Assembly: GCA_036583965.1 (NCBI GenBank)
Contig: JAZBQD010000034.1
Location: forward strand, 1,550,001 to 1,614,000
DNA from: Prunella strophiata
Taxonomy: Eukaryota; Chordata; Aves; Passeriformes; Prunellidae
Length of the DNA: 64,000 bases
Direction: 5' to 3'
Both the position numbers and the translations under genes were made by a program. Under the pieces are notes generated by a model. It saw nothing but the letters and a program-made list of their open reading frames with translations, searched no databases and had not been told where the DNA came from. Numbering within the stretch: position 1 is the first letter of the stretch; the number at the start of each line of letters is the position of its first letter. Shown here piece by piece: positions 34,201 to 40,936 of the stretch.

Positions 34201-35422
34201 TGGATGCTGCAAGCAGTCTGCTAAGGCAGAGCACTGTTGGGAAAGCTGTTGTCACCTGCAGTTACAGCATAGCCTTGTCTCTGCCTTCAGGAGGTTTTTT
34301 CCTCCTGTCTCTGGACTCTGATTCATCTCTCTGGAATTCTGTCTTTCCACTCTCACCTGCCTCTTGTAATGTCAGTAAATGGCTACACACTCCGTGGCTC
34401 CGAGCTTGCCTTGGAGGAACTCCCAGGTCCTTCTGCCACCAGTATCCTGCCCCGCAGCACATGGCACATACCTGCTTCTGCCCAGGGCTGCCTCTCTCCT
34501 TGCCCCGAGGGGATGCCTGAGGATGAATTCTCTGCTACAGCCTCTGGACTTGCTTTCTGCATCGAACTGGGACCCCAGCTGCTCGCCAAGACAGCTGGTT
34601 GAGGCTTCAGTCACTGCTGTAATACAGAGCACAAAGGCTGTGTCTGCTCCAGGTGACAACATGGGTCTGTGCATGTACTCAGTGTCCTCTGACCACACAG
34701 ACAAGCAGGAGGAAAGCTCGTGCAGCAGAATCCAGAACGGAAAACAAGTGTAAGGGCACACAGAGTGAGATTGCACCACACCGTTAAGAAGCAGAGATTC
34801 TCCTGACACTGTCCCCAGGGCCCGAGAGCGGCCCTCAGCCTCTCCCAGCTTCACTCAGCACAGCACAAGGCAGGATCCCAGCCCCCCGCCGCCCTCCCCG
34901 GCCCCGGCGCTGACCTGCGGGCTGGGGGGGCAGCGAGGAGCGCCAGGGACGCCTTCGCTCTGTCCGGGCGTCCTGCAGCGAGCGGAGCCCCGCGATCTGC
35001 CGGAGCAGCTGCAGCAGCAGCGCGCCCACAGCGCCCTGCGGAGAGCGGACACGGTCAGGGAACAGCCCCGCTCCCGCTCCCGCCCGGCCCCTTCTCCCCG
35101 GCGCTGCTCGGGGACCCCAAGGTGTCCCCGGCGCTGCTCCTCACCCAGGTGACGGCCTCCCGCACGGAGTAGCGGGGCACCAGGCCGGGCAGCGGCGGCC
35201 GCCGTCCTCCTCGCTCCGGGCCATCCTGACACGCGGGCGCCCTGCAACAACCGCACACACACGGGCGCCGTGAGGCCGCGCCGCGCCGCCGGCCCCGGGC
35301 GGGGGACACCCGAGCCGCACTCACCGCTCGGGGCTGCGGCTGCGGCCCAGCCCGGGGGCACAGGCGGGGCGGGCGGGGGTGGGCGCGCAGCGGCCCCGGC
35401 CCAGCAGCAGCAGCCGCCACAT
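18953..35422 (-). CDS. DELE1: DELE1, mitochondrial stress signal protein, whole coding span
   Basis: DELE1 is a mitochondrial protein that, on organelle stress, is cleaved by OMA1 (or stalls in import) and activates the kinase HRI (EIF2AK1) in the cytosol, starting the integrated stress response (established for the mammalian protein). Eleven exons on the - strand join with matching phases: 35422-35325, 35241-35145, 35035-34915, 34594-34472, 28175-28120, 26342-26249, 25532-25390, 24561-24403, 23621-23529, 20263-20107, 19209-18953. The total is 1398 bases, 465 residues plus stop; human has 515, the deficit being mostly in the linker. Visible parts are an Arg-rich hydrophobic N-terminus (mitochondrial presequence), a hydrophobic [13 protein letters not shown] segment, a variable linker, a LEEA...IF helix and Sel1-like repeats from about residue 200 to 380. 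It faces PCDH12 tail to tail, as in mammals. The exon series is intact, with no frameshift. Confidence 0.95.
19266..19895 (-). repeat. CR1 LINE, 630-bp 3' part, reverse, in DELE1 intron 10
   Basis: The longest young CR1 in the window. It starts with the reverse tail (ATAGAATCACAGAATACAC), then GTCCAGCTCCTGGCCCTGCA, GGATCTTGTTCCACTGCTC, GAAAACCTTTTCCTGGTATC, CTCAGTCTCCTCTTCTCCAG, GTGGTGCCCAAAACTGCCCG and GAGCAGGACAATCCCCTCC, all in CR1 order. Confidence 0.9.
20107..20263 (-). CDS. DELE1: DELE1 exon 10, last Sel1-like repeat
   Basis: 157 bases after a GCTGTGCCAG acceptor. Encodes [40 protein letters not shown] and [12 protein letters not shown], close to mammalian [33 protein letters not shown]. 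The donor is GTACCA (suboptimal). Splicing there leaves one G, which exon 11 completes to Asp. If unspliced, the frame runs 19 more codons to a TGA at 20050-20048. Confidence 0.92.
21067..21117 (+). repeat. A-rich tract
   Basis: About 50 bases of A runs separated by single G or GG, in DELE1 intron 9. Could be the tail of a retroposed sequence; no parent was recognised. Confidence 0.7.
22250..23230 (+). repeat. Old L3/CR1-like LINE relic
   Basis: Diverged but collinear with the 3' third of ancient CR1/L3: GTCAAATGCAAAGTAGTGC, then GATAGTTCCCTGAGACCATC, GGAATTATTGGAAGGGAATG, ATCCATGGCATACCTCCATC and AAATGACTCAGAGAGGACAC. Family assignment is from remembered consensus and needs masking to confirm. 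Confidence 0.55.
22788..22810 (+). repeat. Poly-A tract
   Basis: Thirteen plus three A, a G, then six A. Confidence 0.8.
23529..23621 (-). CDS. DELE1: DELE1 exon 9, Sel1-like repeat
   Basis: 93 bases between a TTTTGTTGCAG acceptor and a GTAAGT consensus donor. Encodes [20 protein letters not shown] and [11 protein letters not shown], aligned with mammalian [20 protein letters not shown] and VKYLWLAANNG. Phase 0 in and out. Confidence 0.95.
24276..24345 (-). repeat. CR1 3' tail, reverse, short
   Basis: AATCAGAGAATGGTTTGGGT, AGAAGGGACCTTAAAGATCC and TAGTTCCAACCCCCTG, then similarity stops. Lies in DELE1 intron 8. Confidence 0.8.
24403..24561 (-). CDS. DELE1: DELE1 exon 8, Sel1-like repeats
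   Basis: 159 bases after a CTCTCTCTCAG acceptor. Encodes [26 protein letters not shown] and, further on, [16 protein letters not shown], matching mammalian [21 protein letters not shown] and AVSLLKQAADSGL. Ends GAG before GTTGGT, phase 0 on both sides; the donor is atypical but the next exon begins with the expected AQAYLG. Confidence 0.95.
25110..25300 (+). repeat. CR1 LINE 3' end in DELE1 intron 7
   Basis: GGCTCCCCAGGGAATGGGCA, the CCAGGAGCCTTTGGACAG block, GGATTGTTGGGGTGTCTGTG, GGCCAGGAGCTGGATTGATG and a CATTCCATGACTT end. Same subfamily as the copies at 26.7 and 63.7 kb. Confidence 0.85.
25390..25532 (-). CDS. DELE1: DELE1 exon 7, Sel1/TPR-like repeat
   Basis: 143 bases between a TGTTTTCCTCAG acceptor and a GTACCC donor (a weak donor sequence). 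Encodes [20 protein letters not shown] and [21 protein letters not shown], a classic Sel1 repeat (A-A-x-x-G-y-x-x-A-Q-x-N-x-G-x-x-Y-x-x-G-x-G), then TEKDLDK in phase 0. Confidence 0.95.
26249..26342 (-). CDS. DELE1: DELE1 exon 6, pre-repeat helix
   Basis: 94 bases after a CTCTGACTCCTCAG acceptor, before GTAATG. Encodes [20 protein letters not shown] and then [12 protein letters not shown], which aligns with the mammalian [20 protein letters not shown] segment directly before the Sel1 repeats. Phase 0 in, one base out, completed to Gly by exon 7. Confidence 0.9.
26650..26975 (+). repeat. CR1 LINE 3' end in DELE1 intron 5
   Basis: Begins with GAGGAGCAGCGCAGGGACAG and CTCTGCTCCCTGGGACAGG, passes through GAGAAGTTTCTCCCC and the CAGGAGCCTTTGGACAGAGC block, and ends GATATTTCATGATTCTAAG. 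Bases 26785-26880 match the inverted copy at 63762-63857 without a difference that I can see. Confidence 0.88.
28120..28175 (-). CDS. DELE1: DELE1 exon 5 (linker), predicted
   Basis: 56 bases with excellent splice sites: a T-rich tract ending AATGCAG, and AAAG before GTAAGG. Phase 1 in, phase 0 out, matching exons 4 and 6. Encodes [18 protein letters not shown]. The other two frames contain a stop or break the phase. Homology to the mammalian GDFGFLHASSSIES stretch is weak but positionally right. It sits about 6.3 kb downstream of exon 4. Confidence 0.72.
30045..30230 (-). repeat. CR1 LINE 3' end, reverse
   Basis: CCCAGAATGGTTTGGGCTGG, GGAACTTAAAGCTCACCC, CCACCCCTGCCATGGCAGG, then TTTGGACACTTCCAGG and GGGGCAGCCACAGCTGCTC. 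Confidence 0.85.
31775..31990 (-). repeat. Old L3/CR1-like LINE relic, reverse
   Basis: GCAGCGAGTTCCACAATTTA and the AACTTGCCACCTGACC stretch match the remembered AGTGAGTTCCACAG ... TTGCTGCC part of L3 elements in reverse. Short and diverged. Confidence 0.4.
32640..33300 (-). repeat. Possible old L3/CR1-like LINE relic, reverse
   Basis: CCACATGCCTGTTGACTTCT followed by AGAAGTCTTAATAGATTTAC resembles a hallmark string of ancient CR1/L3 in reverse; the rest is too diverged for certainty. Confidence 0.4.
33540..33750 (+). repeat. CR1 LINE 3' end
   Basis: AAATTCTTCCCTGTGAGAGT, TGCCCCTGGATCCCTGGAAG, GACTGGACAGGGTTTGGAGC, CTCTGCCCATGGCAGGGAA and a GTCTGTGATCCTGTGATTT tail. Confidence 0.88.
34472..34594 (-). 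CDS. DELE1: DELE1 exon 4 (linker), predicted
   Basis: 123 bases bounded by a CCTCAACCAG acceptor and a strong GTATGT donor. It enters and leaves in phase 1, exactly as its neighbours require. Encodes a Ser/Gly-rich linker ending [10 protein letters not shown], which with exon 5 gives GEFQI, resembling the ARPQDPSEEGPGDFGF part of the mammalian linker. An in-frame stop just upstream limits how far the exon can extend. The linker is poorly conserved, so this is less certain than the repeat exons. Confidence 0.7.
34915..35035 (-). CDS. DELE1: DELE1 exon 3, hydrophobic segment
   Basis: 121 bases between a CTCTCCGCAG acceptor and a GTCAGC donor. Encodes [20 protein letters not shown], aligned with the mammalian GTLAVLALQLARQIHFQ segment, then a basic [11 protein letters not shown] stretch. 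It enters in phase 0 and leaves one base. Confidence 0.85.
35145..35241 (-). CDS. DELE1: DELE1 exon 2
   Basis: 97 bases after a GGTTGTTGCAG acceptor, before GTGAGG. Completes Arg and continues [12 protein letters not shown]..., ending [11 protein letters not shown] in phase 0. The final WxxAxxW-type stretch corresponds to the mammalian DAFQW/DAISW region. Confidence 0.85.
35325..35422 (-). CDS. DELE1: DELE1 exon 1, start and presequence
   Basis: The ATG at 35422-35420 opens [19 protein letters not shown], matching the MWRLPGLLGRAL-type start of mammalian DELE1 and typical of a mitochondrial presequence (hydrophobic, Arg-rich, no acids early). Ends at CCCGAGCG before a GTGAGT donor, leaving two bases. 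Confidence 0.9.
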
Positions 35423-35769
35423 GCCGCCCGCCCCGCCGGAACGCGCGGGCCGCACAGAGCGGCGGGGCCACCGAGACGGGCGGGCGGCCGGGCACGGCGG
35501 GGGCACGGCGGGCCGGGACTGCGGGCACGGCGGGCAGACAGGGGACAGCGGGGACAAGGGCGGCTACAGGGCGGGCGGGCGGAGCGGCAGCATGGCCGCG
35601 GAGAGGGGACACAGCGGCACGGGGCTCGGACAGAGCGGCAGCGGCACCATAGAGCGCGGGTAGAGCGGCCCCGGCGCCATGGGCGCGCACAGAGCGCCGC
35701 CCGGCCCGGAGGTCCCGTGTGGGCTCTGAGGGCGCGGGGGTGCTGCTCCGCCAAATGTGGAATATCTAA

Positions 35770-35945
35770 AACATTTCTGCAGAAAGGGTGTCCACCGGTG
35801 TTTGATCTCTGTGTGCTTTCCAGCCTAATCAACAGGAAGGGTGATTGTGTCCGTGAAACAGCAGCTCACAAGCTCTAAGTGATGTCCAGGTGTTCGAAAG
35901 AGCGGTTACTTGTTGGTACAGTGACCTTGCTAATGACGCTGACAT
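35770..35945 (+). repeat. Direct duplication, copy A
   Basis: Shares order and spacing of motifs with 36055-36235: TTTGATCTCTGTGTGCTTTC, then AATCAACAGGAAG, ACAAGCTCTAAGTGATGTCC and GGTTACTTG. The copies are clearly diverged. Lies just upstream of the DELE1 CpG island. Confidence 0.7.
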
Positions 35946-36054
35946 TTCAAGAGTCAGAAATAGTTAACAATTCGTCCAGAGGGTAACACGGAATGAGAAG
36001 GGGATTATGAAAAAGGGTGCTGCCTTATTGTTGCAGAATGCAGAATAAATTAAA

Positions 36055-36235
36055 ATTAAGGAAGGATGTTCTTTGGTGCTTGATCTTTGTATGCTTTCAA
36101 GCCACATCAACAAGCAGGGAGATTTAATCCCTGGAACAAATAGCACCTAACAAGCTCTAAGTGATGTCCAAGTGTTAGAAGGACAAATTACTTGGAATTG
36201 CCTCGCTAAGGTTCAGGGCTGGACATGTTTCAATG
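36055..36235 (+). repeat. Direct duplication, copy B
   Basis: Second copy, 282 bases downstream of copy A measured at the shared ACAAGCTCTAAGTGATGTCC (36150). Also has CTTGATCTTTGTATGCTTTC and ACATCAACAAGCAGG. Confidence 0.7.
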
Positions 36236-36660
36236 ACCTCAGACCCCAGGGAGGTTGAGGAGGCTTGTAAAGAAGGCTGTACCACTGATGGTGGACACAA
36301 GGCAGGATTTATAGACACAAGGACATTTGGCAGAACCCACAAGATAAGGAAGAATGTGATAAAGCCAACTCAGCAGCTGGGCTGAAAACAGCTCTGATTG
36401 GGTAGAAGGTAATTCCAGCAGGTCACAACAACTGACCCATGGCCCAGAGAAACCACTGACCCAAAAGAGGAGAAGGACTGAGTGTGGGACTAATTAGCAT
36501 GAGAAGCGAGAGACTCATTAACCAATAGAAAATAGAATACTAATTAATAGGAGAACTAGGTGAGATGTAGCCAGTCAACACTGATGCCTTTGTTTGCTAA
36601 AATGTAAACTAAATAAATCAAATACCTCGGCTCCGTGTGGATCAGCCTGTTGCACAGAGG
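36055..36660 (+). mobile_element. Possible solo LTR
   Basis: A block of about 600 bases with AT-rich middle, CCAATAGAAAATAG (CCAAT-like) near 36500, AAATAAATCAAATACC near 36612 (polyadenylation-like) and an end near CCTGTTGCACA is laid out like an LTR. No flanking target duplication, primer-binding site or viral gene was seen. Speculative. Confidence 0.25.
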
Positions 36661-37875
36661 AAAGGACCTGTTTGGGCTAACAGGGAGAGTCCCTGGGGAT
36701 CTGCTGTTCTCTGGGGTGGGGGGTAACTCCTCCTAGGAAAGCATGGACAGGGACACACCCCAGCCTTGTCATACCCAGGTTGTTCCTGTGGCTTTGGGGT
36801 GTATGTGAGTGCTCCCTGAGCCCTGGGGGTGACAAAATAGAGGAACCACCTCAATAGTGGGGAGTGCTGAAGGATTCCTGTTATTGCACTATAAACTGGA
36901 TAAAATGCCTTTTCCTTACCCAGAGCTGCACCCAACAGAGACCATAGCATGCCAGCCTGAGAAAAAACCAGCTTCATGCCCTCCTCACCCTGGGCTTCCA
37001 TCAGCTGGGTTTTCATTCCAGCTCAACATTCTCGTTTATTTCTTTGTTCCATAGGCACAGAAATTCTTGGTCTCTCTTTCTGGAATGTGGTGTCTTCTGT
37101 GCTGGTAATTCCTGTTATGAGCTCAGAATTGTTGTTCAGTATTAGCTGTGGTTTATGCTTGAATGGCTGCAGGTTTAATTCCAGCTGTGGAAGATCCATA
37201 ATTGCTCTCCTTCATCAGCCTAAACACTTGCTTTAAATTACCAAATTTTCTCTTGGTGTTCCACAGCTTTTTTTTTTTTTTTTTTGGTAATGTCATATGG
37301 GACACAAATCCTTTATCCTTTTCACCCCAGATTTGGCTTAATAGTGTAATTACAAAGTCATTTAGTTGCCTGTTTCACTAAATGTGTCTGTAATTGTCTC
37401 ATGTTAGTAGACTGGTGTTTGCTAAGCTACTACAGTTTGTTTGGGGATGAAAATTACATGCAAAATAGAAATATCAGCATCTCCACTCTATAATCTTGCC
37501 TTAATTTTCTTGCTCATCAGGTTGATACCACTAATTAATGCTCCAAAAACTGAACCTGCATTTGTTGGTATTGGTTCATCCACAATCTTCTCAGCTGATC
37601 ACTGAATTTTTAATGCTTTGGTCCTGGTTTCCTTTCAAGTCCCCAGCCAGGTGGTGAGGGATCCTCTGACTTTTCTGTGCCTGGCAAGGCACGAGCAGAG
37701 CTGGTGTGTTTGGATTCCTGTTGTGAGGATTCCCCAGGAGCTGCAGTGTTCATGGTGCAGTTGTGGGTTGGTGTCTGTGACACTGGAGAAGGAAAATCAC
37801 CAGCTGAAGGTGAGGGGATGCTGAGGGACAAGGAAGCAGCTCTGCAGGGAAGGACCAAGAGGCCAAGGAGGTCAG
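36661..37875. other. Intergenic, upstream of DELE1
   Basis: No coding exon or recognised repeat other than an 18-base T run at 37268-37285. By synteny PCDH1 would lie to the right of DELE1, but no cadherin-type exon is visible anywhere from here to 64 kb. Confidence 0.5.
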
Positions 37876-37879
37876 TGGG

Positions 37880-38113
37880 ATCCTGGGGTGCTTTCCCAGC
37901 AGGTCAGGGGTGATCCTGTCCCTGTGCCCAGCCCTGGGGGCACCTCTGGGTGCTGTGTCCAGCTCTGGGTGCTCAGCACAGCAGGGACAGGAGCTCCTGG
38001 AGCTGAGCAAGGGCCTGGAGCAGCTCCGTGCCCAGGAGAGGCTGAGGGAGCTGGGGCTGCTCAGCCTGGAGAGGAGCCCCCGGGAGAGGGGCCTCAGCCC
38101 TGGGTGTCCCTGA
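37880..38113 (+). repeat. CR1 LINE fragment, left side of the minisatellite
   Basis: GCACAGCAGGGACAGGAGCT, CCTGGAGCTGAGCAAGGGCC, GAGAGGCTGAGGGAGCTGGG and GGCTGCTCAGCCTGGAGAGG are CR1 internal blocks in + orientation. The copy runs directly into the 10-bp array at about 38101. Confidence 0.85.
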
Positions 38114-39932
38114 GTGTCCCTGTGTGTCCCTGTGTGTCCCTGGGAATCCCTGTCTGTCCCTGGGTGTCCCTGGGAATCCCTGTCTGTCCCTGAGTGTCCC
38201 TGGGTGTCCCTGTGTGTCCCTGTGTGTCCCTGTGTGTCCCTGGGTGTCCCTGTGTGTCCCTGGGAATCCCTGTCTGTCCCTGGGTGTCCCTGATGTCCCT
38301 GTCTCTCTGTCCCTGTGTGTCCCTGTGTGTCCCTGGGAATCCCTGTCTGTCCCTGATGTCCCTGTCTCTCTGTCCCTGGGTGTCCCTGGGTGTCCCTGGG
38401 AATCCCTGTCTGTCCCTGGGTGTCCCTGTGTGTCCCTGGGAATCCCTGTCTGTCCCTGTGTGTCCCTGTGTGTCCCTGTGTGTCCCTGTGTGTCCCTGTG
38501 TGTCCCTGTGTGTCCCTGTGTGTCCCTGTGTGTCCCTGTGTGTCCCTGTGTGTCCCTGTGTGTCCCTGTGTGTCCCTGTGTGTCCCTGTGTGTCCCTGTG
38601 TGTCCCTGTGTGTCCCTGTGTGTCCCTGTGTGTCCCTGGGAATCCCTGTCTGTCCCTGTGTGTCCCTGGGAATCCCTGTCTGTCCCTGGGTGTCCCTGGG
38701 TGTCCCTGGGTGTCCCTGGGTGTCCCTGGGTGTCCCTGGGTGTCCCTGGGTGTCCCTGGGTGTCCCTGGGAATCCCTGTCTGTCCCTGTGTGTCCCTGTG
38801 TGTCCCTGTGTGTCCCTGGGAATCCCTGTCTGTCCCTGTGTGTCCCTGGGAATCCCTGTCTGTCCCTGTGTGTCCCTGTGTGTCCCTGGGAATCCCTGTC
38901 TGTCCCTGGGTGTCCCTGGGAATCCCTGTCTGTCCCTGTGTGTCCCTGTGTGTCCCTGGGAATCCCTGTCTGTCCCTGGGTGTCCCTGGGTGTCCCTGGG
39001 TGTCCCTGGGAATCCCTGTCTGTCCCTGTGTGTCCCTGGGAATCCCTGTCTGTCCCTGGGTGTCCCTGGGTGTCCCTGGGAATCCCTGTCTGTCCCTGTG
39101 TGTCCCTGTGTGTCCCTGTGTGTCCCTGTGTGTCCCTGTGTGTCCCTGTGTGTCCCTGTGTGTCCCTGTGTGTCCCTGTGTGTCCCTGTGTGTCCCTGTG
39201 TGTCCCTGTGTGTCTCTGTCCCTGTGTGTCCCTGTGTGTCCCTGTGTGTCCCTGTGTGTCTGTCCCTGTGTGTCCCTGTGTGTCCCTGTGTGTCCCTGGG
39301 AATCCCTGTCTGTCCCTGATGTCCCTGTCTCTCTGTCCCTGGGTGTCCCTGGGTGTCCCTGGGAATCCCTGTCTGTCCCTGATGTCCCTGTCTCTCTGTC
39401 CCTGGGTGTCCCTGGGAATCCCTGTCTGTCCCTGTGTGTCCCTGGGAATCCCTGTCTGTCCCTGGGTGTCCCTGGGTGTCCCTGGGTGTCCCTGGGAATC
39501 CCTGTCTGTCCCTGGGTGTCCCTGGGAATCCCTGTCTGTCCCTGGGTGTCCCTGGGTGTCCCTGGGTGTCCCTGGGTGTCCCTGGGTGTCCCTGGGAATC
39601 CCTGTCTGTCCCTGGGTGTCCCTGGGTGTCCCTGGGTGTCCCTGGGTGTCCCTGGGTGTCCCTGGGAATCCCTGTCTGTCCCTGTGTGTCCCTGGGAATC
39701 CCTGTCTGTCCCTGGGTGTCCCTGGGTGTCCCTGGGAATCCCTGTCTGTCCCTGGGTGTCCCTGGGAATCCCTGTCTGTCCCTGTGTGTCCCTGTGTGTC
39801 CCTGTGTGTCCCTGGGAATCCCTGTCTGTCCCTGGGTGTCCCTGGGTGTCCCTGGGTGTCCCTGGGAATCCCTGTCTGTCCCTGGGTGTCCCTGGGAATC
39901 CCTGTCTGTCCCTGGGTGTCCCTGGGAATCCC
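38101..39932 (+). repeat. 10-bp minisatellite array, main block (~183 units)
   Basis: Uninterrupted tandem array with three main decamers: TGTGTCCCTG, GGTGTCCCTG and the fixed pair GGAATCCCTG-TCTGTCCCTG, mixed in higher-order blocks, plus a rarer variant with GATGTCCCTGTCTCTCTG. Three units make 30 bases, so each frame repeats every ten codons; none of the common units creates a stop, which leaves all frames open for hundreds of codons. On the - strand this yields a 1072-codon frame of TQGHTGTHRD-like repeats; on the + strand, VCPCVSLCVP-like repeats. None of these is credible as a protein. Every decamer carries GGG on at least one strand with 7-base spacing. Confidence 0.97.
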
Positions 39933-40310
39933 GCAGGAGGTCAGAGCAGCCCCAGGCCACGGGCCCAGAGCCACGGGCAGGGTGAGCCCAGGAGCTGCCC
40001 CTGCCCAGGAGGCAGAACTGCTGCCCTGGGGCAGTGCCAGCCCTGAGCAGATGGTGCAGAGGCTGTGGAGTGCCCCTGCCTGGGGCCATTGCAGAGCTGT
40101 GAGCACAGCCTGCTGTGCCCTGAGCTCTGGGATGGCCCTGCTGGAGCAGGGAGGTGGCACCAGGAGGTGGCCCACCCTGTGAGCCCCTCAGCCTGACCCA
40201 GTCTGCATTCTGGGAAGGGACCTGTCCAGAGCAGGACAAAGCTGAGCTGGCAAAGCTCAGAGCTGGGGCTGCTGTGAGGAACGTGGCTGAAGCAGGAAAT
40301 GTTGAAGAGA
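39933..40310 (+). repeat. Unique/CR1-like island splitting the array
   Basis: About 380 bases of non-repeat sequence between two blocks of the same minisatellite. A stretch near 40136 (CCCTGCTGGAGCAGGGAGGTGG with nearby ACCAGG) resembles the CR1 CCTGCTTGAGCAGGGGGGTTGG motif, so it may be the remainder of the host CR1 or of a second copy. Confidence 0.45.
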
Positions 40311-40810
40311 GTGGGTGTCCCTGGGAATCCCTGTCTGTCCCTGGGTGTCCCTGGGAATCCCTGTCTGTCCCTGGGTGTCCCTGGGTGTCCCTGGGAATCC
40401 CTGTCTGTCCCTGTGTGTCCCTGGGAATCCCTGTCTGTCCCTGTGTGTCCCTGTGTGTCCCTGGGAATCCCTGTCTGTCCCTGGGTGTCCCTGGGTGTCC
40501 CTGGGAATCCCTGTCTGTCCCTGGGTGTCCCTGGGAATCCCTGTCTGTCCCTGTGTGTCCCTGTGTGTCCCTGTGTGTCCCTGTGTGTCCCTGTGTGTCC
40601 CTGTGTGTCCCTGGGAATCCCTGTCTGTCCCTGGGTGTCCCTGGGTGTCCCTGGGTGTCCCTGGGAATCCCTGTCTGTCCCTGATGTCCCTGTCTCTCTG
40701 TCCCTGTGTGTCCCTGTGTGTCCCTGTGTGTCCCTGTGTGTCCCTGTGTGTCCCTGTGTGTCCCTGTGTGTCCCTGTGTGTCCCTGTGTGTCACTGTGTG
40801 TCCCTGGGAA
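40311..40810 (+). repeat. 10-bp minisatellite array, second block (~50 units)
   Basis: Same decamers and same GGAATCCCTG-TCTGTCCCTG pairing as the main block, including one copy of the GATGTCCCTGTCTCTCTG variant near 40682. Ends with one mutated unit (TGTGTCACTG) before returning to CR1 sequence. Confidence 0.95.
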
Positions 40811-40936
40811 TGCCCAGGTTGGACACTGGGGCTGGGAGCAGCCTGGGACAGTGCAAGGTGTCCCTGACCAAGGCCGGGGTGGCACTGGGTGATCTTTAAG
40901 ATCCCTTCCAACCCAAACCATTCTGGGATTTTATAA
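40811..40936 (+). repeat. CR1 LINE 3' end, right side of the minisatellite
   Basis: CCCAGGTTGGACACTGGGGC, GGAGCAGCCTGGGACAGTG, GGCACTGGGTGATCTTTAAG, CCCTTCCAACCCAAACCATT, then CTGGGATTTTATAA. With 37880-38113 it suggests a single CR1 copy split by array growth. Confidence 0.88.

Larger units (their letters stand above)
28176..34471. other. DELE1 intron 4 (6.3 kb)
   Basis: The largest DELE1 intron. It contains a reverse CR1 tail (30.05 kb), L3-like relics (31.8 and 32.6-33.4 kb) and a + CR1 tail (33.55 kb). The stretches 28.2-30.0 and 30.3-31.7 kb show no recognised feature. A 78-codon - strand frame at 33979-34212 has no splice support or recognised homology. Confidence 0.6.
34880..35740 (-). 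promoter_or_regulatory. CpG island over DELE1 promoter and first exons
   Basis: Very CpG-dense DNA covering DELE1 exons 1-3 and about 300 bases upstream of its ATG. TATA-less, as expected for a housekeeping mitochondrial gene. Several long open frames on both strands here are GC-composition artefacts. CpG islands of this type can fire in both directions, but no + strand exon was recognised. Confidence 0.75.

Noticed and set aside
33979..34212. 78-codon - strand frame ending in an [16 protein letters not shown] stretch, considered as a DELE1 exon or a retroviral fragment
   Set aside because: No acceptor/donor pair with the right phase, and no recognisable viral or DELE1 motif.
34358..34455. 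Alternative DELE1 exon 4 ending at a GTGAGA donor near 34357
   Set aside because: Also phase-compatible, but the peptide ([11 protein letters not shown]...) has no similarity to DELE1 and its acceptor is poor; the exon at 34594-34472 fits better.
34855..35832. 325-codon - strand frame over the DELE1 CpG island
   Set aside because: Runs in a different frame through DELE1 exons and introns; GC-rich, Arg/Ala/Pro-rich composition artefact. The real exons are defined by splice phase and homology.
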